A DNA stretch of 64,000 nucleotides. It comes from Alphaproteobacteria bacterium (GTDB lineage: Bacteria; Pseudomonadota; Alphaproteobacteria; Rhizobiales; JAKIUO01). Shown here piece by piece: positions 63,931 through 64,000 of this stretch. Where the stretch lies: NCBI GenBank assembly GCA_024280895.1, contig JAJRPI010000032.1, forward strand, positions 47,070 to 111,069, read 5' to 3'. The translations under genes and the position numbers were made by a program. Every line of letters starts with the position of its first letter. Within the stretch, counting starts at the first letter, position 1. The notes beneath the pieces are model-generated. The model had not been told where the DNA came from, did no database searches, and saw nothing but the letters and a program-made list of their open reading frames with translations.

Positions 63931-64000
63931 GGCGGAGTAGCTCAGTTGGTTAGAGCAGCGGAATCATAATCCGCGTGTCGGGAGTTCAAATCTCTCCTCC
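63931..64000 (+). tRNA. tRNA-Met (CAT), elongator, cut by the window edge
   Basis: Starts GGCGGAGTAGCTCAGTTGGT; anticodon loop AT-CAT-AA in the stem CGGA/TCCG; T-arm GGGAG-TTCAAAT-CTCTC. The last three acceptor bases (pairing with GGC) lie beyond position 64000. The sequence follows the alphaproteobacterial elongator tRNA-Met pattern; tRNA-Ile2, also CAT, has a different acceptor stem. Confidence 0.95.

Overview
The window is chromosomal DNA from an alphaproteobacterium, most likely of the Hyphomicrobiales (Rhizobiales) or a close relative. The evidence is a class I lysyl-tRNA synthetase, an Mg-type HemB, the MoxR/DUF58/DUF4159 cluster beside NUDIX-DUF6111-CCA, a DnaA-domain-IV-like regulator paired with a DUF6456 protein, a Rhodobacter-type PmtA, and flagellar regulators FlbD and SciP. 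Coding density is high, base composition looks moderate, and nearly all genes are housekeeping or regulatory. I see no prophage, transposase, plasmid backbone or cas genes.

Layout. 1-5504: a minus-strand operon (MoxR ATPase, DUF58, DUF4159 and a partial membrane protein). 5631-7761: CoA pyrophosphatase, DUF6111 and CCA-adding enzyme. 7785-14890: Bpt, an orphan ParA-like ATPase with a long tail, HemB, an aquaporin remnant, and QueF/TrpD2/QueC with two uncharacterised genes. 14947-21643: an RND efflux pump (permease plus adaptor), a CSS-EAL phosphodiesterase and a small secreted protein. 21721-29245: a Gate-domain transporter, a TetR/ABC1-kinase/4-TM/NnrU module, an ECF42-type sigma factor with its DGPF partner, and a TerB-like protein. 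29406-38175: LysK, small exported proteins, an AT-rich PepSY-TM gene, ParE with an unusual N-terminal tail, two uracil-DNA-glycosylase-fold proteins counting one further right, a tandem-duplicated secreted protein and an AhpD-like protein. 38241-44062: FadH, an arsenosugar glycosyltransferase pair, MoaB, a zinc-ribbon membrane protein and a family-4-like UDG. 44597-50272: a TPR-LysM secreted protein, IspE, a polyprenyl synthase, DUF2007 and a TrmN6-like methylase. 50305-52206: a DnaA-domain-IV-like regulator and a DUF6456 protein. 52237-61279: a flagellar block (flbD, fliN, fliH, fliG, fliF, sciP, flgD, fliK). 61542-64000: MnmA, PmtA and an elongator tRNA-Met cut by the right edge.

The most coherent system is the flagellar regulatory block. 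FlbD (a sigma-54 activator) and SciP (a CtrA inhibitor) lie among their probable targets. The fliK-flgD promoter region carries a textbook -24/-12 sigma-54 promoter, three phased GGC-AT-rich-GC elements about 65-140 bp upstream, and a CtrA-like TTAACCAT. The fliF-sciP gap holds a 28-codon ORF whose ribosome binding site and start codon sit in the loop of a perfect 11-bp stem, and the sciP upstream region has five copies of an AATCAGTG octamer. These non-coding signals, a newly noticed W-x11-Y-x2-W motif shared by two secreted proteins, and an aqpZ remnant are the main points for follow-up.
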